From positions 17,257 to 40,281 of the forward strand of contig NW_014579776.1 in the NCBI RefSeq assembly GCF_000485595.1: a DNA stretch of 23,025 nucleotides. The letters are read 5' to 3'. This DNA is from Priapulus caudatus (taxonomy: Eukaryota > Priapulida > Priapulimorpha > Priapulimorphida > Priapulidae). The notes beneath the pieces were generated by a model. That model searched no databases, had not been told where the DNA came from, and worked only from the letters and a program-made list of their open reading frames with translations. Made by a program: the position numbers and the translations under genes. Of the stretch, positions 10,535 to 19,506 are shown piece after piece. The first letter of the stretch is position 1, and each line of letters opens with the position of its first letter.

Positions 10535-11515
10535 GGATGCCGGAAGGGGAGAAGGGAAGAAAGCTGGAGGAGAAGGGGAGAAGGGAGAAGTGGTGAGAAG
10601 GAGGAATGGAAGAAGCTGGTGAGACAAGGAGGAAGGGGAGAAGGAAGAAGGTGTGGAAAAGGAGGAGGAGAAGCTGGTGGAGAAGGAGGAGGGGAGAAAG
10701 GAGAAGGTGTTGGAGAAGGAGGGGAGAAGCTGAGTGGAGGAGGAGGGGGAGAAGGGAGAAAGTGGTGGGAGGGGCAGAAGCTGGTAGAAAGGAGGAGGGG
10801 AGAAGCTGGTGGAGAAAGAGGAGGAGAAGGAGGGAGAGAAGGGAGGGCTTGGTGGACGGAGAGGGGAGAAGGAGAAAGGTTTTTTTTTTTTTTTTTTCTG
10901 GTGGAGAAGGCAGGAAGGCGGGAGAACTGGTGTGAGAAGGAAGGAGGGGGAGAAGGTATTGGAGTAAGGAGGGCGGGGAGAAAGGAGGGGGAGAAGGGAG
11001 CGCTGGTGGAGGAGGAGGGGAGAAGGGAGAAGGGAGAAGGGAGCTGGTGGAGGAGGATGGGAGAAGGGAGAAGGTTGTGGAGGAAAGGGAAAAAGCTGGT
11101 GAGAAGGAAGAAGGTGTAGAGAAGGAGAGAGGAGAAGGCCTGGTGAGAAGCGAGGGGGGACGCTGGGGAGGAAGGAGGAAGGGGAGAAAGGAGGGGAGAA
11201 AGGGAGCTGGTGGTGGAGGCAGGGGGAAGAGGAGAAGGGGACAAGGAGGGGGAAAGGGAGCTGGTGGAGGAGGAGGGAAAGGGAGAAGGTCTGTGGAGGA
11301 GGGTAAAAAGCTGGTGGAGAAGGAGAAGGGGAGAAGGAAGAAGTGGTAGAGAAGGATTGAGGGGAGAAGGCTTGGTGGAGAAGGAGGAGGGGGAGAAGCT
11401 GTGAGAATGAGGAAGGGGAGAAGGAGGGGGAAAAGGGAGCTGGTGGAGGAGGAAGGGACAAGGAAAGGAGAAGCTGGTGAGAATAGAGGAAAGCTGGTAG
11501 GGGAAGTGAGGAAGC
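10535..11515. repeat. Homopurine tract (GGAGAAGG / AGCTGGTGG units)
   Basis: About 980 bp almost free of C and T on the plus strand, apart from recurring AGCTGGTG words and a T16-17 run near 10880. Unit words such as GGAGAAGG and GAAGCTGGTGGAGAAGG recur irregularly. It is the left half of the palindrome core. Long Lys/Arg/Glu/Gly and Pro/Ser ORFs here are artefacts of composition. Confidence 0.9.
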
Positions 11516-11519
11516 ACGA

Positions 11520-12890
11520 CCAGCTTCATCGCCACCTCCTACTTTCTCACCAGCTTCTGCCGCTTCTCCCCTCGCTCCCCGACCAGCTCCCTTCTCCCGC
11601 CTCCTTCTCTCCTTCGCTCCTTCTCGCACCAGCTTCTCGCTCCCTCCTAGCCTCCACCAGGCTTCTCCCATCCTCGCTTCTCCACCACTCTTTCTCTCTT
11701 CTCCCCCTTCCCTGCCTCTCCAACCAGCTTCTCTCCCGCCTCCTTCCGCCAGTTCCCCCTCCTCCTTCTTCACCAAGTTCTCTCCTTCTCCCCTTCGCTG
11801 CCTTCTCCACAGCTTTTCCCCCTGCCTCGAGCACCTTCTCCTTCTCCCCCTCCTCCCTCCACCAGCTTTCCTTCTCCCACTCTTATCCCCTTCTTCGCCC
11901 TTCTCCCCCTTCTCCTCCATCCAGCTTTCCCTTCTTCCCCTCTTCTCTCGCTTCTTCCTTTCTCCACCGCTTCTCCCGCTCGCCCACCATTCTGCTCTTC
12001 TCGCCCTCTCCTCTCACTCACGCTTCTCCTTCTCCCCCTCCCCACCCTTCTTTCTTCTCCGCTGCTCCTTCTCACACGCACCTATCCATTTTTCCGCCCG
12101 CCTCTTCCTTCTCTCACCACTTCTCCCCTCCTTTCACACCAGCTTCTCTCCTCCGCTCCCTTCTCCACCACGCTTCATCCCCTCCTCCTTCCTTCACCAC
12201 CTTCTTGCCTTCTCCGCCTTTCTGCGCTTCTCCAACAAGCTTCTGCCCTTCCTTCTTCTCCCACCACCTTCTCCTTCTCCCTTCCTCGCTTCTCGCACCA
12301 CCTTCTCCGCTTCTTCGCGTTCCTCCTTCTCCACCAAGCTTCTCCCCGCTGCTCTCCTTCTTCGGACGCTCTCCCTCCCTCCTTCTCCCTTCCTCCTTCC
12401 TCCACAGCTTCTCCCCTTCTCCTGTTCCACACCTTCTCCACCAGCTTGCTCCTCTCCCGCCTTCCTCCACCACCAGCTCCCCTTCTCTTCCTCCTTCCCA
12501 CCACTTTCCCTCCTCCTTTCTACCAGTTTCTGTGCCCCTCTTCCACCACCTTCTCTTCTCCCCCTCTCCTCCACCAGCTTCTTCTCCGCTCCTTCTCGCC
12601 ACCACCTTTCTCTCTTCTCCCCTCCTCCTTCTCCCACCAGCTTCTCCCCGCTCCCGTCCTTCTCGCAACACCTTCTCCCTTTCTTCTCCCCTCTCCTCCT
12701 TCTCCACCAAGCTTTCTCCCCTCCTCCTTCTCTCCACCACTTACACCTTCTTCCTTCTCCCTCTTCCTCCTTCTCCAGCCAGCTCTCTCCATTCCTCCTT
12801 CTCACCCAGCTTCTCCATTCCTCTTCTCACCACCTTCTCCTTCTCCCATTCGGCTCCTTCTTCCTCCAGCTTTCTCCCTTCTCCACCCGT
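11520..12890. repeat. Homopyrimidine tract, reverse complement of the homopurine tract
   Basis: About 1.37 kb of CTTCTCC/CCACCAGCTTCTCC words, the inverted counterpart of 10535-11515 but about 390 bp longer. The junction between the two halves is around 11515-11520 with practically no loop. Confidence 0.9.
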
Positions 12891-13079
12891 CTCATTCCTA
12901 GCCATTCTGAGTCGGCGCATACGCCGGTGCGTATAGCCATATTGAATCTCATCCACACAGGCCCGCCGTGCGTATAGTCCAGCAGCCCCCGCGCCGGCGT
13001 CCGCACATAACCTTCAGCTGTAGCGAAGGATATATGGCCGGAGGTGGAAGGTGGCGAACGGTACCAGTCAAGTATTGCG

Positions 13080-13335
13080 AGCTCTCGGCCACGCGAAAAC
13101 TGATTCACTTTGGCAGCTCTCGGCCAACGCGAGAAACTGATTTCACTTTGGCAGCTCTCGGCCACTGCGTAAACTCATTTACTTTACTTTTGCATGTTGA
13201 TTTTATTTTGATTTTGATTTTGATTTCCGTTTTGATTTTGATTTTGAATATTTCGATTTTGATTTTGATTTTGATTTCGATTGTGTGATTTCGTTTTGAT
13301 TTTAATTTGATTGAATTTTGATTTTTTTATTGCTT
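13080..13335. repeat. Right-arm GGCAGCTCTCGGCCA units plus (TTTTGA)n tract
   Basis: Three units with GGCAGCTCTCGGCCA core (13080-13170), then TGATTTTGATTTTG repeats (13196-13335). Both mirror the left arm. The tract is followed by CAGAGGTAAAATTTGTAG, a tail repeated after the third TTTTGA tract at 15610-15720. Confidence 0.8.
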
Positions 13336-14282
13336 TTTATTTTATTTGCACAGAGGTAAAATTTGTAGGGCAAAGCCCCTCGCCACCATGAATGGTGTTT
13401 CAGATGTGGATCCAATAGGCTTCTCTTTTCTTTCTGTTGGCGGATCGTGCGTGGATGTCGGCGTGCGGTCCGAGAATATTTTTGCACGGCCCCTGCCTGA
13501 ATCCGCTGCGAGTGTGGTTGTCGGCGTGTAAGAATGAGCACTGTGGTACTCGTATCCTTAGTGCGTCTTGTTGATATTAATATGGATTGGAGACGTTTGC
13601 ACGCTCTATCATTATAGGGGTGTCATTAGGGTGGACCCTAATAAACTTTGCGCGCTGCATGCACTGGCGAGTTTTTCTGTAGTTCTTTTCTCTTCTTGAC
13701 GTGTGCGGCGAGAGGTAGGATATTACTCGCTGACTCCCTCCAACGACAGGGACCCTAGGGTAATAAGGAGGAGAGAAACGCTGAAGAACACAGTTTTTTT
13801 CAGGCTGTAAATAGTTAGAAGATACCTGACGAAGACTACGCACAAGTCGAACCCTACGTCGTTCATTTGCTAACTTAGTGTAGGGGCAATCTCTTAAACA
13901 ACAACTTTTTTTTTAAATTTTTGTTTTTGTTTTTTATAAAACAATTATAATGGCCAAACAACGAAGAAACGCTAAATCCGCGTGGGGATTCAGCACAGTC
14001 GAGCTGTGCCCCGTAGAGGCTGTCCAGGCCTCTTCTTCATACATGTTTTTATATATTATATATATATGTAAATTCTCTTCTCGGCTCAATATCTCTGGCA
14101 GGCCTGTGCCTGACTAGGCATGACACAAAAAAACGATTGCTAGGCCTAGTTAATTAAAAGACTTACAAAGACTCGGTGCATACACAGCGCGATAGTGTAT
14201 TCGTGCTAATTATGACCACAGATGCTAACTTCACCGAAACCTTTGCCGGTAACATAATTCTCAATTAATACCGTATCACTTA
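13336..14282. other. Block present only in the right palindrome arm
   Basis: About 950 bp of mostly unique AT-rich sequence with no left-arm partner. It contains CAGAGGTAAAATTTGTAG near its start, two GTGGxTGTCGGCGTG words (about 13452 and 13514), and a hairpin GCACAG/TCGAG/CTGTGC at 13993-14009. A 61-codon ORF (13346-13531) has no recognisable features. No gene is seen. Confidence 0.6.
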
Positions 14283-14680
14283 CAGACAGACAGACACACA
14301 CACACATACACGCGCGCACACGTACCCACATACACACATGCGTGGCGTTATTCCTGCGTGCGTGCGTGCGTTGTGTTGTGTGTGTGGTCTGTGTTGTGCG
14401 TGCGTACGTGCGTTGTGTGCGTGCGTACGTGCGTTGTGTACGTGCGCTTGTGGCGTGTCGTATGTGCGCTTGTGTGCGTGCATACGTGCGTTGGTGTGCG
14501 TGCCGTTACGTGCGTTGTGTGCCGGGCGTCACGGTGCGTTTGTGTGGCGTGCGTACGTGCGTTGTGTGCGTTGCGTGTGTGCGTTTGCGTGGCGCGTGCG
14601 TGCGTGTGTGTGCGCGTGTGAGTTTGTGTGTTCATGGTGCGTGTGTGGTGTGTACATGTGCGTGTGTGGTGTTTACCGCT
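14283..14680. repeat. AC tract then GCGTGCGT/GT array, right arm
   Basis: A short AC run (14288-14338) leads into GTGCGTACGTGCGTT-type repeats. It mirrors the CA/ACG-rich 9840-10110 in the left arm. Confidence 0.9.
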
Positions 14681-14924
14681 TGCATTCCTGTTGTATACCA
14701 GCGCTTGCCCGGCATGCATAACAATTAACAGACACAACACCTGTACCTAGCCAGCCATGGACACCTGCACACACACAACAGCTAATACTCTCAGCGGGTG
14801 ACATCTGAGGTAAGAGTCTGATATACGTGGCGCATTGTTTATTTTTTGGCGGGTTTCTCTCTCTTCTTTCTCCATCTCTCTCTCTCTCGATCTGCCCTCT
14901 CCTTCCTCTCTCTCTCTCTATACT

Positions 14925-15025
14925 ATATTATATATATAATATATATATAATATCTATATAATATATATATCAGGAGTAGATATAGGTCTAGCTCGTAATA
15001 AGAGGCCTATTATCTACTCATGATT
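14925..15025. repeat. TA-rich tract and small hairpin element, right-arm copy
   Basis: TATATA repeats (14925-14967) precede a hairpin whose left arm ATCAGGAGTAGATA and right arm TATCTACTCATGAT match at 13 of 14 positions, with a further inner stem ending in AGG/CCT. It is the same family as 19273-19335. Confidence 0.6.
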
Positions 15026-15609
15026 AACAGTGGTTCCGACTTTATCAGAAACATCCTGATACACATTCTTCTCACTCTATTCTGTCTGGCTTTTCGCTCC
15101 CGGATCCGCTTGGCCTGAATCCCTCTCTCCTCTCCTCGTTCTCTGTATTGGGCTCGCCTCTTCTCCCCTCCCTTATTCTCGTTTCCTGTCTCTCTCCCTT
15201 GCACCTGTGATGATAGGTAGTGTGGCGAACGCCGACCCAGCATGCGCGTACTAAGTTAACTAACGCATTTTCTCTCATCTTTAATTGGATCTTCACGATT
15301 CGTAAACCAATCTGAATCCACTCCCCCGCCGAAACGACTCCGCTCCGATGCATGGCTGTACACTCTAGGGTGGGGGGGGACCAAGTGATGGAGGATAGAG
15401 AGTCCGAAGAGAGAGAAGAGAGAGGAGAGAAGAGGCACCCAGAAAAAAAGCATCACTGAAAACTCGAGTTCTCTTTTCTCTCTCGCTATATACACTTATT
15501 ACTCGCCCCAATAACACCAATCAGAGGCTGGCAATAGCCAAATAGCAGTCACACAGGGACACATATTATTTATAATTATATATATATCATATATATATAT
15601 ATATATACG

Positions 15610-15720
15610 ATTTGATTTTGATTTCGTTTTGAATTTGATTTTGATTTTTTTTTTTTTGCTTTTATTTATTTCAGAGGTAAAATTGTAGTGGCAGCCCTCG
15701 GCCACCATACACCATCCAAC
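15610..15720 (+). repeat. Outer copy of the TTTTGA / GGTAAAATTGTAG module
   Basis: A GATTTTGATTT tract, a T-run, then TTTATTTATTTCAGAGGTAAAATTGTAGTGGCAGCCCTCGGCCACC-like sequence. It is a direct-orientation copy of 13196-13390 and directly abuts the outer end of the palindrome, so this module is a dispersed repeat. From 15721 to 16383 no gene is seen; a TA tract lies at about 15860-15915. Confidence 0.7.
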
Positions 15721-15972
15721 CATACGGACTCAACCTACGGGTCGAAATACCGGGATGGTTAGAAGACTATCACAGTAACCCTGCCAACATGGAATAACGT
15801 GAGGCTATCCCTAGCCAGACGACACCAGGGTAGCGAGCATTTCGATTCACTTTTTAAACACACTTATATAATATATAAAATGTATATATATATTTATGTA
15901 TGTGTATATATATATAGTTCTCAGAGACATGGATCTCATCATATTTATGGTTCTGGGAGGTGCTGCCAACGG

Positions 15973-15986
15973 GCGCCATCTACTGG
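15973..15986 (-). promoter_or_regulatory. CTCF-like motif
   Basis: On the minus strand it reads CCAGTAGATGGCGC and fits the 14-base consensus CCASYAGRKGGCRS at every position. CTCF is a conserved bilaterian insulator protein, but a single match cannot show binding. The motif may also be part of a dispersed repeat. Confidence 0.3.
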
Positions 15987-16383
15987 TGAATTCCAACAAA
16001 ATCGACCAACCAAACTTTAAATCACTCACCGCAATGGACTTAGTGATGTAGACACTGAATGAGGAACCTCTGTGCGCTTACACCACGACGGCATCAAGTT
16101 GTTATTCTCGATGTGGTCCTCCCCCATAAACAAACAAACATACAGACAGAATATACAATAACAAACAAAACTGGCTGCAAATCACACACAATTATTTATT
16201 TGTTTCCATCGCGAAAGCTGAACGAATGACGTCACAACAACAGTGAGAGAGAGATGGGGCACGACACGCATGCGCACTGAGTTCGCACATGCAAGCATTA
16301 ATTAGCAATTAAGAAGACAGCGTGCCGGTGATTACTGAGAATCTGAGGAATTCCGCATCATCGATGCTTGACAACACTTAACG

Positions 16384-16495
16384 TACACACGCACGCACGC
16401 ACGTACCCACATACGCATGCACGCACGCACACGCACACACACTCGCACGCACGTACCCACACTCACGCACGCACGCGCAGGCACACACGCACACT
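16384..16495. repeat. (ACGC)n/(AC)n microsatellite
   Basis: ACGCACGC and ACAC repeats with CCCAC interruptions. The following 16496-16950 is unique AT-rich sequence with a G-run at about 16661-16670. No gene is seen there. Confidence 0.9.
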
Positions 16496-16954
16496 TCCTC
16501 ACCACCCTTCCTTAGCATATTTACAATGATCGCAACATCGGTGAATAAAAACAAATTTTAGGTTTTATTCACTCCCGATCACGACAAGGAACACAAAACC
16601 AACCAGCACACACAGATATATATAGGCGCCTGCCTACACACGGTTACCATAGAGACACGCGGGGGGGGGGCGTTGCCAGATACGTTTACGGTATCACAAT
16701 CCTAATCAATAATTAATTAATTAACAGAATCACATATTTCTATGGTTCAAACTCATTAACGAACATTTCGTTTCGGTCTCGTTTCCTCCACATGTTACAT
16801 TTTCTGTTCTTTCATAATCTATTATTATTATAGTTCTTCGCCATGATACGATTCTTCTAACAACGCCATGCCCTCACCCTTTAAGTTTTATCGCAACGCG
16901 TCGTAAACGTCAAATTGTAGAGTGTGTTACAAGGTTTCCACGTATCAGCACGCC

Positions 16955-17100
16955 TCCATAGCATAGCATAGCGTCGTGTAGCATAGCATAGTGCTGTGTA
17001 GCGTAACATAGCATGGTATTATAACATGGCATGGCATAGCATCATGTACCATAGCATAGTGCTGTGTAGCATAACATAGCATGGTATTATAACATGGCAG
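16955..17100. repeat. CATAG-rich minisatellite, copy 1
   Basis: Degenerate GCATAGCATAG words. A larger unit (CATAGTGCTGTGTAGC then ATGGTATTATAACATGGC) is seen twice, about 68 bp apart. It is closely similar and in the same orientation to 19035-19270. Confidence 0.8.
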
Positions 17101-17216
17101 ATCGCGAATCATTATGAGACGACAAGGGAAATCAGGACACGTCGCCGCGCTGTCGTCGTTGCTTGTGTCGCCCTCTCTCTCGGGAAATCCACATTTCATG
17201 GGTGATCGCTTACAAG

Positions 17217-17515
17217 ATGTTGTGTGTCTGTGTGTGCATGCGTGTCTGTGCATGCGTGCGTGCGTCTGTGTGTGTGTGTGCGCATGTGCATGTGTTTGTG
17301 TGTGTCTATCTGCGTGCATACGTGCGTGCGCGTGTTTGTGTGTGTCTATCTGCGTGCATGTGTGCATGCGTGCGTGTGACTATGTGCGTGCATGTGTGTG
17401 TCTATGTGCGTGCATGTGTGCATGTGTGTGTGTGCATGTGTGTGCGTGCGCACGTACGTGTGTGTGTGTGCGTGTGCGTGTGCGTGCGCGTGTACGTGTG
17501 TGTGTACCTGCGTGG
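17217..17515. repeat. (GT)n/GTGC microsatellite
   Basis: TGTGTG repeats mixed with GCGTGCATGTG units. ORFs rich in Cys and Val are artefacts. The following 17516-17780 is unique sequence with two similar GCCAACA words about 50 bp apart (17598 and 17638) and no supported gene. Confidence 0.9.
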
Positions 17516-17784
17516 GTGCATCTTCTGCAACCCTTTATTGGGCATCATTGCACCATCACATAACAACACATATCGAGCGTGACAAAACAACATTTTTTGC
17601 CAACATTGGCACTGAGAATAAAGCACCATTCTTTCGTGCCAACACCGGCTACGCGGAAACAAAATGCCGAAGAAGGGGTAAATCACGCAAAAATGGTCTT
17701 TTTCCATCTTCCTCAGTCCAAATATATTTCAGTGGTCACACTTCCCTGTGTAAACTGCAGCAGTTAACTTACCCCACCCACTGA

Positions 17785-18175
17785 CATTCATTCATTCATT
17801 CATCGATCATTCACTTATATATACAATCATTTATTTATTTCATCATCTATTTTCAACCATTCACTCGTTCATTCGTACGTCATTCACTCGTATATTTATT
17901 CATCTTTTGTTCATTCTTTCATACACTCTCTCATTCATTCACTCATTCTTACATTCATTCATTCACTCATTCGTTCATTTATTTATTTATTCATTGATTT
18001 TATTCCTCACTCCATTGTTCATTCATTCATTCCCAGTCATCCCTCATTTGTTCCTCTGCACATTCATCCACACATTCAGTGAAGAAGCGGCAGTACAACC
18101 CAGGAGCATGGCGTGAGGTATCTTTTTACTCATTCACACAGTCATTCCTCATTCATTCATATAGGTCAACTGGCG
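17785..18175. repeat. (CATT)n degenerate tetranucleotide array
   Basis: CATTCATT repeats with CACTCATT, CGTTCATT and TTTATTTA variants over about 390 bp, interrupted by a short GC-richer segment at 18078-18115. Confidence 0.9.
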
Positions 18176-18189
18176 TGCTCGTAGGAAAA

Positions 18190-18420
18190 ATAAAAATAGG
18201 ACGTTCAAACCTCTCCCATAGGAGTAACAACTGCATGCAATTAGAAACATGTGAGTCAAACGGTTCTTGAGTTATCGTTGACCGTAGCCAAACGTTGACA
18301 GACGGACGTACGACGAACGAAACCCCGTGGAAATAGCTCATCTTGACGATGTCAAGGCAGCAAAAAATGCACACAAGCACAAAAACACAAAACTTTGCAT
18401 GCACCTGGTTCACGGACCCC
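18190..18420. repeat. Probable dispersed repeat (low confidence)
   Basis: Compact unique segment with a GTTCTTGAGTTATCG word followed by GACAGACGGACGTACGACG-type sequence and GAAACCCCGTGGAAATAGC. The combination resembles short interspersed repeats common in marine invertebrate genomes, judged from general experience only. No internal pol III promoter or terminal repeat could be defined. Confidence 0.3.
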
Positions 18421-18461
18421 CTGAAGCCCATCCACCATGGACAACAGCTTAAGAACCCCCA

Positions 18462-18509
18462 ACATAGGGGGCGCTGACAGCGGTGTTGCCTACATAGGGG
18501 GCGCTGACA
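18462..18509. repeat. Two direct copies of an 18-bp CTCF-core-like word
   Basis: ACATAGGGGGCGCTGACA occurs at 18462-18479 and 18492-18509, spaced 30 bp. The inner TAGGGGGCGC fits the last ten positions of the CTCF consensus, but the first four do not. Confidence 0.6.
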
Positions 18510-18678
18510 TAAGGGTCACACAGGACTACCGTCTATTTCCCGGGACATTCCAAACCGGAAAGCGGAAAAGTAAAATTCCGCGACTTTCCACGCCGGGGGC
18601 CGCACTCCCCGAATCTTCATCCGCTGCGTCGCCACGACTACCGACTCTCTACTCCCTCCCCCCAGACACCGTCGCGCC

Positions 18679-18692
18679 CCGCCAGGGGGCGC
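18679..18692 (+). promoter_or_regulatory. CTCF-like motif beside the displaced exon
   Basis: CCGCCAGGGGGCGC matches the 14-base consensus CCASYAGRKGGCRS at 13 positions. It lies 10 bp past the donor of the exon at 18702-18864. This is a sequence match only. Confidence 0.3.
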
Positions 18693-18701
18693 CGCGCATA
18701 C

Positions 18702-18864
18702 CTGTGAGCCGCGGCAGAACCACCTTCTCGATGAGTTTCGGTATGAGCTTGGCATCGTCATCGTCGGCAGCGGCGGCAACGTCCGTCGGCGGCGCGTCGT
18801 CCTCGCAGCCGTAAAACAAGAGAGCGTCGAACCAGGCCATCTGGTCGATGGGCTTGCAGTCGGC
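18702..18864 (-). CDS. PAXBP1: Displaced PAXBP1-like exon (upstream part of GCFC region)
   Basis: On the minus strand CGCGACACAG precedes a 163-nt open exon that ends CTCACAG/GTATGC. It encodes 54 residues plus one base: ADCKPIDQMAWFDALLFYGC, an acidic Ala/Asp-rich insert, then AKLIPKLIEKVVLPRLT. Known family: PAXBP1/GCFC proteins carry a WF(E/D)xLLFYGCE motif, an acidic linker and LxPxxxEKVxLPKLT at this point, some 90 residues before the segment encoded at 22717-22930. Oddity: in transcript direction this exon lies after the stop codon at 20571-20573, so it cannot belong in order to that gene copy. No following exon (W-D-P-x-S-T-T-Q-T region) is visible below it. It is a partial duplicate, a second gene copy, or a misplaced contig piece. 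The exon itself has no stop and a good codon bias. Confidence 0.8.
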
Positions 18865-19034
18865 CTGTGTCGCGCGGAGAGAACGGGCGGGAGCGTGAGA
18901 AGAAGAGAGGAGGAGGAGGAGGGCGCGGGAGGAGGAAGGAAGGATCCCGGGGGAGTTTTCTTTTATGTATTGTCGTCGGCTTTTCGGCTTCATTTTGGGG
19001 GAGTTTTCGGCGACTCCCTTCATGTGGGCTGGTT

Positions 19035-19270
19035 TTTACATGGCATAGCGTCGTGTACCATAACATAGCATGATATTATAACATGACATGGCATAGTGTA
19101 GAGTAGCATAGCATAGTGCCCCATCACATATCATGGTGTATCGTAGCATGGTGCAGTGTAGCATACCAGGACGTAAGAAAACATAGTATAATACAGCACA
19201 GCATACCATACTATAGTAGACCATAGTATAGCATACCACAGTATAGCATACCATAGCATAGCATGACATA
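19035..19270. repeat. CATAG-rich minisatellite, copy 2
   Basis: Similar to 16955-17100, including the word GATATTATAACATGACATGGC. Together the two arrays bracket the displaced exon at distances of about 1.6 kb and 0.2 kb. Low-complexity ORFs (Met/Cys/Tyr) are artefacts. Confidence 0.8.
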
Positions 19271-19272
19271 GC

Positions 19273-19335
19273 ATAGTATCAGGAGTGTATATATGGAGGA
19301 TATTATATGTCTATATTATACACTCATGATACTAT
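19273..19335. repeat. Small hairpin element, stem 19 bp, loop 25 bp
   Basis: Left arm ATAGTATCAGGAGTGTATA and right arm TATACACTCATGATACTAT are complementary at 18 of 19 positions. The CAGGAGT...ACTCATGAT ends match the hairpins in the palindrome (9453-9515 and 14968-15025). A looser relative lies near 19453-19507 (TACTCTTGATAACAGT end). Confidence 0.7.
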
Positions 19336-19506
19336 AGCATTTATTAGATAGGTTGCTATCCCTGGGGACACAGTAGCTGCACCTGTGAATGAGATTGCAC
19401 TTATTTTACGATGAATCATCGTATTCAGCAAGTTACATAATATAGATAATAGTTACATAATAGCAATTATGCAATTAGCAAATCTCTATTATGTACTCTT
19501 GATAAC

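Larger units (their letters stand above)
8872..15609. repeat. Giant imperfect inverted repeat, about 6.7 kb
   Basis: The left arm (8872-11515) is reverse-complementary to the right arm (11520-15609) in the same module order. Pairs are: 8885-9560 with 14925-15605; 9560-9790 with 14750-14925; 9790-9870 with 14650-14750; 9870-10110 with 14283-14650; 10114-10245 with 13196-13335; 10255-10360 with 13080-13170; 10365-10535 with 12890-13080; 10535-11515 with 11520-12890. There is almost no spacer. In the 170-bp unique stretch starting near 9133 the arms are about 95% alike, and most differences are one-base indels. It could be a real inverted duplication, a foldback-type element with long repetitive termini, or a fold-back read artefact. 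Confidence 0.85.

Noticed and set aside
10532-12936. Very long ORFs (360-511 codons) on both strands
   Set aside because: They lie in homopurine or homopyrimidine sequence and encode only Ser/Pro/Leu/Phe or Gly/Arg/Glu/Lys runs; stop codons are rare there because of base composition.
13346-13531. 61-codon ORF with a GCCACCATG start context
   Set aside because: The GCCACCAT string is part of the dispersed module and recurs without an ATG start at about 15704; the ORF has no recognisable features.
15488-15540. Minus-strand ATTGG words and a GTATATAG TATA-like box
   Set aside because: The left-arm partner of this sequence does not keep the motifs, no downstream gene exists, and AT-rich flanks make chance TATA matches likely.
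18080-18112. 33-nt plus-strand microexon (CATTCAG acceptor, GTGAGG donor)
   Set aside because: Too short, inside a CATT array whose units readily create CATTCAG, and no neighbouring plus-strand exon.
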